From contig JAGVYY010000016.1 of NCBI GenBank assembly GCA_018303005.1, forward strand, positions 1-40,753: DNA of 40,753 nucleotides. The letters run 5' to 3'. This stretch comes from Candidatus Woesearchaeota archaeon (GTDB lineage: Archaea; Nanobdellota; Nanobdellia; SCGC-AAA011-G17; GW2011-AR20). The notes beneath the pieces were generated by a model. That model searched no databases. It saw only the letters and a list, made by a program, of their open reading frames with translations, and was not told where the DNA came from. This document shows, piece by piece, positions 15,090 through 22,545 of this stretch. Position 1 is the first letter of the stretch. Every line of letters starts with the position of its first letter. The position numbers were made by a program, and so were the translations under genes.

Positions 15090-15215
15090 CCGGTGGTAGC
15101 TCAATGGCGGAGCAGGCGGCTGTAGATAAATTCACTATCTGATGTGGAATTTTCTAAAGATGAAAGATAGTCAGCTGGTACCGCAAGGCTGGGGGTTCAA
15201 ATCCCTCTCACCGGA
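15090..15215 (+). tRNA. tRNA-Tyr: tRNA-Tyr (anticodon GUA) with a 54-nt intron
   Basis: Acceptor CCGGTGG (15090-15096) pairs with TCACCGG (15208-15214) and the discriminator is A. C1-G72 with A73 is the archaeal tyrosine identity. The D-stem is GCTC/GAGC, and the T-arm is GGGGG-TTCAAAT-CCCTC. The anticodon stem is GGCGG (15115-15119) with CCGCA (15181-15185), where the outermost pair is a G-A mismatch. The anticodon GTA is at 15122-15124. The intron falls between G37 and A38, the usual archaeal site. CCA is not encoded. Confidence 0.93.
15126..15179 (+). other. tRNA-Tyr intron at 37/38
   Basis: The 54-nt intron contains an inner stem of 7 bp (ACTATCT 15133-15139 with AGATAGT 15164-15170). 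CAG right after it can pair with CUG at positions 32-34. I cannot draw a strict 4-bp core with two 3-nt bulges, so the splice motif looks relaxed, and CAGCUG may form alternative pairings. Processing would need the archaeal splicing endonuclease. Confidence 0.75.
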
Positions 15216-15304
15216 TTTAGAATTATAATACAGAAAAATATATTACTAAAACAGAAATTTTTCCGACGTAAAATTCTGAAAGAAATTAACAAAAAATAGA
15301 AACA

Positions 15305-15313
15305 TTTTTAAAT
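15305..15313 (+). promoter_or_regulatory. Candidate TATA box of the RimK-like pair
   Basis: TTTTTAAAT lies about 50 nt before the ATG at 15358, in the gap after tRNA-Tyr. Position and consensus only. Confidence 0.4.
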
Positions 15314-15357
15314 AGAAAATCATTCTATAATACAAATTAAATATCTAATCAAAACAA

Positions 15358-15876
15358 ATGAATGATCATTTACAATCAAGCGTAAAAGATACATTGTCTG
15401 TTATCTCACCTTTTAAGTTTATAAACAGTGAAGAAAAAACAGATAAAAAATTATTAGTGAATATATCTGATAAGTATAATTATTCTACTATAGGGTACTA
15501 TGTTTCATTATTGGGAGAAGCAAGAGGCTTAAAAGTTATTCCATCGAGTGATGATATCCTTGCTCTTAACAACAAGAACCTTTTCTTCCATAGGATGAAG
15601 AAAAATGGATTCAGGGTAGACACAATAGATGACGAAAACAAAATAGAAAAGATAAACATAATATTCGGCAGAACATTATCCAAGGGCTTTAAGACTGTCG
15701 CGAGAAAGATATATTATGCTGTCTCGGTACCATTGCTGCAAGTAAAAATAAACAAAGAAAAGAACATTATAGATTCTATAAAGTTTATAGAAGTAAAAGA
15801 TCTTACAGATGATGAAAAATTGATATTTAATCGAGAGATAGAGAAAGATGAAGATATGCTGCTTGTACGATCCTAA
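15358..15876 (+). CDS. RimK-like N-terminal (RLAN-type) protein
   Basis: This 172-residue protein has the pattern of the N-terminal domain that precedes ATP-grasp in many RimK-like ligases: YNYSTIGYYVSLLGEARGLK then VIPSSDDILALNNKN (about 40-75). In most relatives this domain and the ATP-grasp ligase are one chain of about 480 residues. Here it ends at its own stop and overlaps the ATP-grasp gene by 29 nt in a different frame. It could act as a separate subunit or be the first half of a recently split gene. The substrate is unknown; the family attaches amino acids to peptides, proteins or small molecules. Confidence 0.65.
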   Translation: MNDHLQSSVKDTLSVISPFKFINSEEKTDKKLLVNISDKYNYSTIGYYVSLLGEARGLKVIPSSDDILALNNKNLFFHRMKKNGFRVDTIDDENKIEKINIIFGRTLSKGFKTVARKIYYAVSVPLLQVKINKEKNIIDSIKFIEVKDLTDDEKLIFNREIEKDEDMLLVRS

Positions 15877-16708
15877 GTTTAGAGACGTTCCTTCTAACAA
15901 AAAAGCTCTGAATATATTTGCTGAAAAAGCAAAAAATTTGGGCCATGAATTTGAATTTATCACGAGAAAAAATATAAAAAAGATAAATGACTGTGATGCC
16001 CTTTTCATCAGAGTTACCACAAATCCGGGAGATTATACATTCACTGCTTCAAGAATAGCCAAAGAAAGTAGGATAAAAGTCATTGATGATCCTGACTCTA
16101 TAAGGAAATGCGCCAACAAGGTTTTTTTGTTTGAGTTATTCAGAAAGAATCATATCCCAATACCCAGAACAAAGATATTAAACAAAAGAACGCAAAGAAA
16201 AGGTGTTGAGAAATTTGGATATCCTTTTGTCATTAAACTACCTGATTCTTATGCATCAAAAGGCGTAAAAAAAATTGTCAGCTATAAGAGTTATCTAAAA
16301 TATTCCAGACAGATGTTCAGAAAATCTGCTTTAATTATCTTACAGGAATTTATGCCTACCAAATTTGACTGGAGAATTGGTGTCCTTGACAGGAAGGTTA
16401 TCTATGTATGCAAGTATTATATGGCCAAAAATCATTGGAAAATTATAAAATATGGAGAGAGTTCAAAACCCAGGACAGGACATGCATTTGTGATCAAAAG
16501 AAAAGATATAAATCCGGAACTGAAATCAATTGCTGTGAAAGTCGCCAAGATTATAGGCAGAGGTTTGTATGGAATTGATATTAAAGAGTACAATGGTAAA
16601 TATTATGTTATAGAAGCCAATGATAATCCTAACATTGATGCTGGAGTTGAAGATCGAAAAGATAATGATATATATGAGAAAATAATAAAATTCTTAACAA
16701 GAAATTAA
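15848..16708 (+). CDS. RimK-like ATP-grasp ligase
   Basis: This 286-residue protein contains LYDPKFRDVPSNKKALNIFA then DALFIRVTTNPGDYTF and VIDDPDSIRKCANKVFLFEL, the usual pre-ATP-grasp segment. The ATP-grasp core follows: YPFVIKLPDSYASKGVKKI (ATP-binding loop), ILQEFMPTKFDWRIGVLDRK, and the metal-binding end GIDIKEYNGKYYVIEANDNP. It is predicted to ligate an amine to a carboxylate with ATP. ATG 15848 is supported by a stop (TAG) three codons upstream in this frame. The start overlaps the N-domain gene, suggesting coupled translation of a split two-part enzyme. Confidence 0.8.
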   Translation: MKICCLYDPKFRDVPSNKKALNIFAEKAKNLGHEFEFITRKNIKKINDCDALFIRVTTNPGDYTFTASRIAKESRIKVIDDPDSIRKCANKVFLFELFRKNHIPIPRTKILNKRTQRKGVEKFGYPFVIKLPDSYASKGVKKIVSYKSYLKYSRQMFRKSALIILQEFMPTKFDWRIGVLDRKVIYVCKYYMAKNHWKIIKYGESSKPRTGHAFVIKRKDINPELKSIAVKVAKIIGRGLYGIDIKEYNGKYYVIEANDNPNIDAGVEDRKDNDIYEKIIKFLTRN

Positions 16709-16712
16709 TTCT

Positions 16713-17255
16713 TTAAGACAGGTCAATTACCTTGTCGCAAAACTGTGTCAATTTTGAGATTAGGGCTTTGTCTGTATCCTCATGGATGCCTATTATTACT
16801 CCGCTTAAGCTATGCAACCTTATCTTCCCTGTTAAAAAATGGAAGAATTTTATCAATTTGTTTATATCATTGTAAACACTTAATGTATCTAAGGAATCTA
16901 TATATATGAATTCATGATTCTCTTTCTTGAACAATGAGTCCAAGGCAACGGCAACGCCTGTCAGATCCTGCGGGCTCTCGATGAAAGAGCAATTTTCACC
17001 AATACAACTTCCTCTTAATTCTTTTGTTATACAATCTATGAAATAAAGATCGTTTAGGTTCATCCCTTTATCCTTTAGATTCTTGATCAATGTAGAATAA
17101 GGCTTGTTTATTGTAATATAGGTTCCTTTGCCTTTCTTTACCAAGAAATTTAATATTGTTGAGTTTATCTCATCATAGCTGTCAGATGGGACTATAGTCA
17201 GAACAATAAAATCATTCTGCAATTTCCTTAATTCTTCCTCTATTTTTATCGGCAT
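16713..17255 (-). CDS. RecA/KaiC-fold protein lacking a Walker A motif
   Basis: This 180-residue protein has the strand pattern of KaiC-like RecA-superfamily domains: DFIVLTIVPSDSYDEINSTI, GKGTYITINKP, DLYFIDCIT and HEFIYIDSLDTLSVYND, the last at the Walker B position. The expected P-loop is replaced by VPSDSYDE, so ATP hydrolysis is unlikely. Similar P-loop-less proteins are found in archaea, sometimes near signalling genes; their function is not established. It converges with the ATP-grasp gene (4-bp gap). Confidence 0.55.
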   Translation of the reverse strand: MPIKIEEELRKLQNDFIVLTIVPSDSYDEINSTILNFLVKKGKGTYITINKPYSTLIKNLKDKGMNLNDLYFIDCITKELRGSCIGENCSFIESPQDLTGVAVALDSLFKKENHEFIYIDSLDTLSVYNDINKLIKFFHFLTGKIRLHSLSGVIIGIHEDTDKALISKLTQFCDKVIDLS

Positions 17256-17302
17256 GTTATAATTAGGAAGTATTACTATATAAATTATGGTGCTCAGAGA
17301 TT

Positions 17303-17719
17303 TTACTGATCTTCTCCCCTTAATAAATTTCTAACTTTATCATATGATAAAGTATTTCTATAATCAGGGAATATCTTTACCATTAAGCATCCGGGAATCT
17401 GTTCACTAAAGATTACTTCAGAAATAAAGTCGTAGCCAATACTATTCTTTCTAAGAACTTCTAATCGTTGCATTAAAATATCATCAGTTAATGAGTCATA
17501 ATCTAGTTCTTTTATCATTGGTTGATGTTCATAACCTTTAGGAGAATTGGGTGAGTTAGATTTGAAATATTTTGGATTATAGAAAAATAAATTTTTTGAT
17601 AAAAACGTGCCGCCTTGACTTTTTAGTTTCCCAGGTATGTCAATGCTCTCAAACAGGATATTAAATACTCGCTCTGCTTCAACTTTTGTTTCAATATCTG
17701 TAAATCTATGAGTGTACAT
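17303..17719 (-). CDS. Hypothetical protein
   Basis: I do not recognise this 138-residue protein (from ATG 17719; a TTG at 17731 is in frame). It is soluble with no signal peptide, beginning MYTHRFTDIETKVEAERVFN. The middle has FLSKNLFFYNPKYFKSNS followed by a serine/proline-rich turn and an acidic region DYDSLTDDILMQRLEVLRKN. It lies 35 bp downstream of the uS2 gene on the same strand and may be cotranscribed with it. Confidence 0.5.
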   Translation of the reverse strand: MYTHRFTDIETKVEAERVFNILFESIDIPGKLKSQGGTFLSKNLFFYNPKYFKSNSPNSPKGYEHQPMIKELDYDSLTDDILMQRLEVLRKNSIGYDFISEVIFSEQIPGCLMVKIFPDYRNTLSYDKVRNLLRGEDQ

Positions 17720-17754
17720 ATTTATCTTCAAAATGGTAAATTTAATAAATCTTT

Positions 17755-18357
17755 TTATTCTTCGTCAGTAAAATCATCAATTTTCTCTTTCAGGTTCTTG
17801 TTCCTGTTCTTCAGATACTCTTTTGCGAATATATAAAATATCAAACCAAGACTTTTCTTGCCTTTATTGTTGCATGGAACAACTAAATCAATGTTATTTG
17901 ACTCATTATTTGTATCGCATAATGCTATGACTGGAACTCCAATCCTGATAGCATCTTTTATAGAATTTTTCTCACTCCACGGATCAACAACAAGGATTAA
18001 TTTTGTTTCAAAGAAGCTCTTAAGATTCTTGTTAGTTAATATACCTGGAGGATAACGTCCTGCAAATGCTCTGATACCTGTTGCTTTTGCAAATGCTTTC
18101 ACTGATTTCCATCCATTTTCTCTTTTGCAAACGACTATTATTTCATCTGGTGCATATTGATTCATGAGATTTATTGCCTGTCGCAGCCTATTATCTATAG
18201 ATTGTATATTTAACACACTTAATCCATCACTTCTTACTTTATATATGAACTGCTCCATATATTTTGTCCTGTACTTAGTCCCTATATGAATCCCTACTTT
18301 AAGGTATTCATCCAGCGGTACTAAAAATTGCTGTTCTTCTGTTGTTGTATTTACCAT
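17755..18357 (-). CDS. rps2: 30S ribosomal protein uS2
   Basis: uS2 is a small-subunit protein at the head-body interface. The 200-residue product carries YLKVGIHIGTKYRTKYMEQF near the start, then SIDNRLRQAINLMNQY, FAGRYPPGILTN, LVVDPWSEKNSIKDAIRIGV and PVIALCDTNN, all archaeal uS2 landmarks. Length is normal. In many archaea it sits with RNA polymerase and L13/S9 genes; here it stands with unrelated genes, as is common in rearranged small genomes. Confidence 0.94.
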   Translation of the reverse strand: MVNTTTEEQQFLVPLDEYLKVGIHIGTKYRTKYMEQFIYKVRSDGLSVLNIQSIDNRLRQAINLMNQYAPDEIIVVCKRENGWKSVKAFAKATGIRAFAGRYPPGILTNKNLKSFFETKLILVVDPWSEKNSIKDAIRIGVPVIALCDTNNESNNIDLVVPCNNKGKKSLGLIFYIFAKEYLKNRNKNLKEKIDDFTDEE

Positions 18358-18571
18358 CAGTAACTAGAGAAAAAAAGGATTTATAAGAGTTTTGTTCATG
18401 TGAATATTTTCAAGGCAGCCATTACAAGTGTTTTATCTGAGATTATTCCATAAATCTAATTTGCTTTTTTTGTTTTTATAATTTTTTCACTATAACCAAT
18501 ATTATGAAAATTTATGTTTTTGAAAATTTTAAGATATGTTATAAAATAAAAAGAAAAAAGAAAAAAAGGCG
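18358..18571. other. Intergenic region with the uS2 promoter
   Basis: On the minus strand CTTATAAAT (18379-18387) lies about 25 nt before the uS2 ATG at 18357, predicting leaderless expression. The rest is AT-rich and includes A/T runs after the membrane-protein gene start side; no gene is seen. Confidence 0.45.
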
Positions 18572-19252
18572 CTAATGGCTTATTGCGTCTTTTACATGCT
18601 GGATTATTTCTTTGCTCTCTGCTTTGATCCCATTGCCAAGGCCTATGCCTAAAGCTATTGCAATTCCAATTGCTATAGCACCCACAATCAACAAGAATGT
18701 ATTTTCTATTATTGTTGTCTTTATTCCTATCTGCTCTAATGCTATCAATACCACTAAGATTATTATTATAGTCTTCAAGATTCTTGTCAATAGCATTATT
18801 CCCTTCATATCTGAATGCTCTTCAATCTTAATTGCCACTATATGGGAAACAGCGATACCGAATATTATTACTAATGCTGCTGCGATCACATTCGGAAGCC
18901 ATAGAACAAACCTGTTTAATAACACAGAAACAGTACCTAAACTTAATATGTCAACTGCTGCCTGGATAAATATTATGAAGATATACCATTTAGTAATCTC
19001 TTCCAGCAGAGTATTAATATTAATTCCTCCAACAGCCCTGGATAATTTTGACTTATCCATGTATTTTTCCAAGCCTGCCTTATCCAACAGGTAATGAACT
19101 AATTTACTAATACCTAAAGAAATAAAATAACCTATTATAAGAACTATTATGGCTGCTATAATTCCCGGAAAAACTCTAATAAAAGAATTATATAGACTAA
19201 TCAATGGGTTTACAATTAATGTCCCTGTAGCTGCAACTGAATCTAATGCCAC
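18572..19252 (-). CDS. Small mechanosensitive-channel-like membrane protein
   Basis: This protein of about 226 residues has five or so hydrophobic segments and the conserved TM-helix repeats found in small MscS-related proteins: VFPGIIAAIIVLIIGYFISL followed by SKLVHYLLDKAGLEKYMDKS, then LPNVIAAALVIIFGIAVSHI. The cytoplasmic MscS beta domain is missing. The start is GTG 19252: GGAGG at 19261-19265 is 8 nt upstream of it, whereas the GTG at 19261 overlaps the ribosome-binding site. It may gate ions under tension or just be a membrane scaffold. It is divergent from the next gene. Confidence 0.7.
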   Translation of the reverse strand: MALDSVAATGTLIVNPLISLYNSFIRVFPGIIAAIIVLIIGYFISLGISKLVHYLLDKAGLEKYMDKSKLSRAVGGININTLLEEITKWYIFIIFIQAAVDILSLGTVSVLLNRFVLWLPNVIAAALVIIFGIAVSHIVAIKIEEHSDMKGIMLLTRILKTIIIILVVLIALEQIGIKTTIIENTFLLIVGAIAIGIAIALGIGLGNGIKAESKEIIQHVKDAISH

Positions 19253-19360
19253 CTTATACACCTCCTTTTTATAATCATTAAGTTATAAAATTATAAAATT
19301 TATTTATTTAAAAGCTTTTCTGTAAAGTTTTACTATTTTAAAGTTGAGATAAAAGTAAGT

Positions 19361-19370
19361 TTTATAAGTA
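19361..19370 (+). promoter_or_regulatory. TATA box of the M14-like gene
   Basis: TTTATAAGTA lies about 40 nt upstream of ATG 19404 in the divergent intergenic region. The opposite strand of the same region (19270-19315) is very AT-rich and likely holds the promoter of the membrane-protein gene. Confidence 0.45.
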
Positions 19371-19403
19371 TTAAAAAAAGAGTTATTGTTTTGAGCTCGT
19401 GAA

Positions 19404-20408
19404 ATGGAACAAAATTATGATAACAGACTTGAAGAAATCTTAGATAACACAAGATTATGGAATGCTTATGTAATGTTTTTAGGATTGGGATTAAGAATAA
19501 CATCAAGAAGTGGGCTAAATCAAGGATGGTTAAGAGATAAAATAAAAGAAGTTTCTTCTTATAAAGACATTCATTATGAAGAACTAGAGAGCTTAAACGG
19601 ACATCCATTTAATGTTCCAATTCTGAGGTTGAAATGCAGAAAACAAAAAAAGAAAATATTATTACAGGCAATACATGGGCATGAATGGGCGGCAACAGAA
19701 TCTATTCTAAGGTTTGCTGATGACTGGGGCAGGAATAAAATTTCGCAGAAGGTTAAAGAAAGTTATGATATTACAATAATCCCATTACTGTCAATAGATA
19801 AATTTCCAGATAAGTATGGAAGCAATAATCTCAGTTCCGATACAAGATTTGAAACAATAAAACATGAAATAGATTCATCTGATCTAATTATTGAGATGCA
19901 TGAATCTCCATTAAAAAATCAATTTTTAATCTTATTACCGTTCATTTATCCTTCGTATAAGTTAGTAAAATTATTAGGGAAATATTATTATAATTATATA
20001 GATACAGAGGGAAAACAAGAAACATTAGAAGCAAATTTGATATATTATCTTAAAAACAGCATTGCTGATGTAGAAATTATGTTTTCTAATAGTGATGGTT
20101 TAATAGAGAAAATTACTGAAAATTTGCATGGTTTTGATATATCACTAGAAGAATCATGTGAGAGTTATAGTAGAAGGATAAGTACAAAAGAAGGAAAACC
20201 AACCTATGGTATAGAGCTTTATTCTGATTGGGGGATGGCTGGAGAAGGGATTGCATTGTTTTTTACAGGAATGTTAGCTTATCCGTTTACAGAGATTTCA
20301 ACATATTTAAACAGAACATTTAGAAAAGAAAAAATTAAACATAGTAGGTTACAGGCAGCGGAAAATGGAAGAAAGACAATACATTCGATACTGGAGGCTT
20401 ATTTATAA
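19404..20408 (+). CDS. M14/AstE-like zinc-dependent carboxypeptidase or deacylase
   Basis: This 334-residue protein has the M14 zinc signature IHGHEWAATES (about 95-105; H and E as the HxxE ligands) and a third-ligand-like LIIEMHES near 170. The N-terminal strand RLKCRKQKKKILLQAIHGHE is typical of the fold. A late acidic LYSDWGMAGEG might hold the catalytic glutamate, but I cannot place it surely. Members cleave C-terminal residues or acyl groups from amino acids; the substrate is unknown. No signal peptide is seen, so it is probably cytoplasmic. Confidence 0.65.
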   Translation: MEQNYDNRLEEILDNTRLWNAYVMFLGLGLRITSRSGLNQGWLRDKIKEVSSYKDIHYEELESLNGHPFNVPILRLKCRKQKKKILLQAIHGHEWAATESILRFADDWGRNKISQKVKESYDITIIPLLSIDKFPDKYGSNNLSSDTRFETIKHEIDSSDLIIEMHESPLKNQFLILLPFIYPSYKLVKLLGKYYYNYIDTEGKQETLEANLIYYLKNSIADVEIMFSNSDGLIEKITENLHGFDISLEESCESYSRRISTKEGKPTYGIELYSDWGMAGEGIALFFTGMLAYPFTEISTYLNRTFRKEKIKHSRLQAAENGRKTIHSILEAYL

Positions 20409-20450
20409 CAAATAAATGTTGTATTAAGTTTATAGAAATGCCGAAATACC

Positions 20451-22037
20451 TTAATCAAACATTCCGAATAGGTTTTTTTTGTTTTCATTAGGCTTCACTG
20501 CCCTGTAGCCATAATCTTCCCTTGATGAATACTGGTTGCTTTTAACCGGATTATTCTCTGTGGATTTTATGTCTTTCAGAATTCTTCTTCTAAAATCAGA
20601 TACTTCGTTGTCATCGATATCAAATTTTCTTTTATGTGCCTGCGGGTTTTCTCTCCTCGCCATTACTATCTGCTTATATCTCTCTCCTTCTTTCCTGTCT
20701 GTTTCATTTTTAAGAAATGTTGTTTTTTTGTTTTTCTGATATGCAATTAATATGACTGCCATGATTGTTGCTATAAGAACTAGATAAAAAGGAGCATAAC
20801 CATAACTATCCCTTACAGAAACAACTGAGCCGGTTATCGGTCCTGTTATCTTCTCGCCAAAGGATTTTTCATAGGTTAATGTAGATTCTCCTAAAGACCT
20901 TGTGTCCTGCTTTGTTATTAATTTAATGAAATAATCCCCTGATTTTAGTATTTCTCTTGCCAAATTTATTGTTTTGGCTTCATTTGGTTTTATATTAACT
21001 GATTTCGAGAAACCTGTGTCTCCATTTAATAATACTCTTATATTATCCTTGTATGGAACGTTTCCTGTATTCTTCAATACTAGAACTTTACCTTGTATCT
21101 CAGAATCAATTTTTTCCAGTTCTTTGACTTTAAATGAGCTTTCTATGTTTAATTTTTCATCTTTTGTCTTTACTTTATATGTTCCCGGCATGGCGTCTGG
21201 CTCCAAGTTAAATATTATCTTTCTTGCCCCTTCTGTTAGCAGCTTATTCTTTGGATTATAGACTTTTATTATTGCATTGTTGTCTATTTTGTCATCTGCC
21301 TGATCATATAAAAGCGTCTCAATCTCTACTTTTTCACCTGGAAGAAATTCTGTTTTTTCATAACTATTTTGCAGTTTAATCGGAATAGGGGTTATGTAGA
21401 AGTTTATTGTTTTCTCTCCAATATTGCCATTATCTCTGACTTCAAGTGTTATTTTATGCTCAAATGATTTAATTCCCTTGTCCAAATCAAAGCTCAATGT
21501 AAACTTTTTTTCATTTATATTGGCTGTTTTTCCTTCTGAATTGTCTATTGTTACAAGAACCGGAATACTGTCCAACAGGTCCCCTCTTGAATTCTTCACA
21601 TCTCCGGACAAAATTACTGTCTCCCCTGGCTTGAATGTCTGCCTGTTCAGGAATGCATCTATAGTTAAATCGTTTTTAACACTGAATTCAGGCAAGCTCT
21701 TCTGTTCTATCATATCTCTTTCCAAATCCTGGACATTGACGTTTATTCTGCAATTTCCTGACATGGTTTCTGTCAGTGTCAGATCTGGTATAGAAAAATC
21801 CTGCCTGCCCTGTTTCAAGGACAATGGAATTGTGTAGTAATCTGTAGAATATCTTTCGCAGATTAATGTTGAGCTTAAAAAACCCTGTAGATTTTCATTT
21901 TCGGTTATTGAAACATCATAAGATAGTTTGTCTCCATAATTATATGTAGTATAAATATTTTTAGAAATCTGGATTTCTGCATTTGCTATTGGAATTAACA
22001 ATAACAATAAAATCACAATCTTTTTTAACATATTCAT
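20451..22037 (-). CDS. Membrane-anchored surface protein with Ig-like domains
   Basis: This 528-residue protein starts with a Sec signal peptide (MNMLKKIVILLLLLIPIANA). Several beta-sandwich repeats of CARDB/Ig type follow: FKPGETVILSGDVKNSRGD, FLPGEKVEIETLLYDQADD and KVLVLKNTGNVPYKDNIRVL. A single membrane helix (YAPFYLVLIATIMAVILIAY, about 415-435) precedes a charged cytoplasmic tail of about 90 residues rich in R/K/D/E. The N-terminal domain contains the only cysteines. A cell-surface adhesion or envelope role is inference. It is divergent from ThrRS. Confidence 0.75.
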   Translation of the reverse strand: MNMLKKIVILLLLLIPIANAEIQISKNIYTTYNYGDKLSYDVSITENENLQGFLSSTLICERYSTDYYTIPLSLKQGRQDFSIPDLTLTETMSGNCRINVNVQDLERDMIEQKSLPEFSVKNDLTIDAFLNRQTFKPGETVILSGDVKNSRGDLLDSIPVLVTIDNSEGKTANINEKKFTLSFDLDKGIKSFEHKITLEVRDNGNIGEKTINFYITPIPIKLQNSYEKTEFLPGEKVEIETLLYDQADDKIDNNAIIKVYNPKNKLLTEGARKIIFNLEPDAMPGTYKVKTKDEKLNIESSFKVKELEKIDSEIQGKVLVLKNTGNVPYKDNIRVLLNGDTGFSKSVNIKPNEAKTINLAREILKSGDYFIKLITKQDTRSLGESTLTYEKSFGEKITGPITGSVVSVRDSYGYAPFYLVLIATIMAVILIAYQKNKKTTFLKNETDRKEGERYKQIVMARRENPQAHKRKFDIDDNEVSDFRRRILKDIKSTENNPVKSNQYSSREDYGYRAVKPNENKKNLFGMFD

Positions 22038-22110
22038 GCTGCACTTATTTAATTGATTTATTTAAATACTTTCCTATGATCAATTTTACATTCTGCTGAT
22101 TGAGGATAAT

Positions 22111-22120
22111 TTTATATATT
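22111..22120 (+). promoter_or_regulatory. TATA box of the ThrRS gene
   Basis: TTTATATATT is about 27 nt upstream of ATG 22142, giving a leaderless or nearly leaderless transcript. Confidence 0.6.
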
Positions 22121-22141
22121 AATATATAAAATAAAGAAATC

Positions 22142-22537
22142 ATGAACAGTATTACTAATAATGGACAGGTTGAGAAGATAAGACATTCCTGTGCTCATGT
22201 CCTGGCCCAGGCTGTGAAGGAATTATACCCTAAATCTAAACTAGGCATTGGGCCTGTTATTGAGAATGGATTCTATTATGATTTTGACAATCTAGAAATC
22301 AAGGAAGAAAACCTGAAGAGAATCGAGGACAAGATGAGAGAGACAACAAGAAAAGACTATAAATTTGTAGAAAGCAGGAAAACTAGAAATGAATCTCAAA
22401 TAATATTGAAAGATGAACCTTATAAATTAGAACTACTAAAAGATTTAAAAGATGATGAAATTACATTTTATCAGGATAGTGATTTTATTGATTTGTGTAA
22501 AGGACCTCATGTAAATTCGAAAACGAGAAAGAATTAA
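22142..22537 (+). CDS. thrS: Threonyl-tRNA synthetase, N-terminal editing half
   Basis: This 131-residue segment matches the N2 editing domain of bacterial-type ThrRS: IRHSCAHVLAQAVKELYP carries the HxxxH pair, then LGIGPVIENGFYYDFDN, and FIDLCKGPHV supplies the Cys and His of the second half of the site. The TGS domain usual in bacteria is absent. After GPHVN the frame ends at a TAA (22535-22537). The approximately 35 residues that normally follow, including the AGAYWRGD and YGTA stretches, are missing, and the rest of the enzyme continues in the -1 frame. All editing residues remain, so it may work as a separate editing protein; decay or an assembly deletion are alternatives. Confidence 0.75.
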   Translation: MNSITNNGQVEKIRHSCAHVLAQAVKELYPKSKLGIGPVIENGFYYDFDNLEIKEENLKRIEDKMRETTRKDYKFVESRKTRNESQIILKDEPYKLELLKDLKDDEITFYQDSDFIDLCKGPHVNSKTRKN

Positions 22538-22545
22538 ATGAATAT

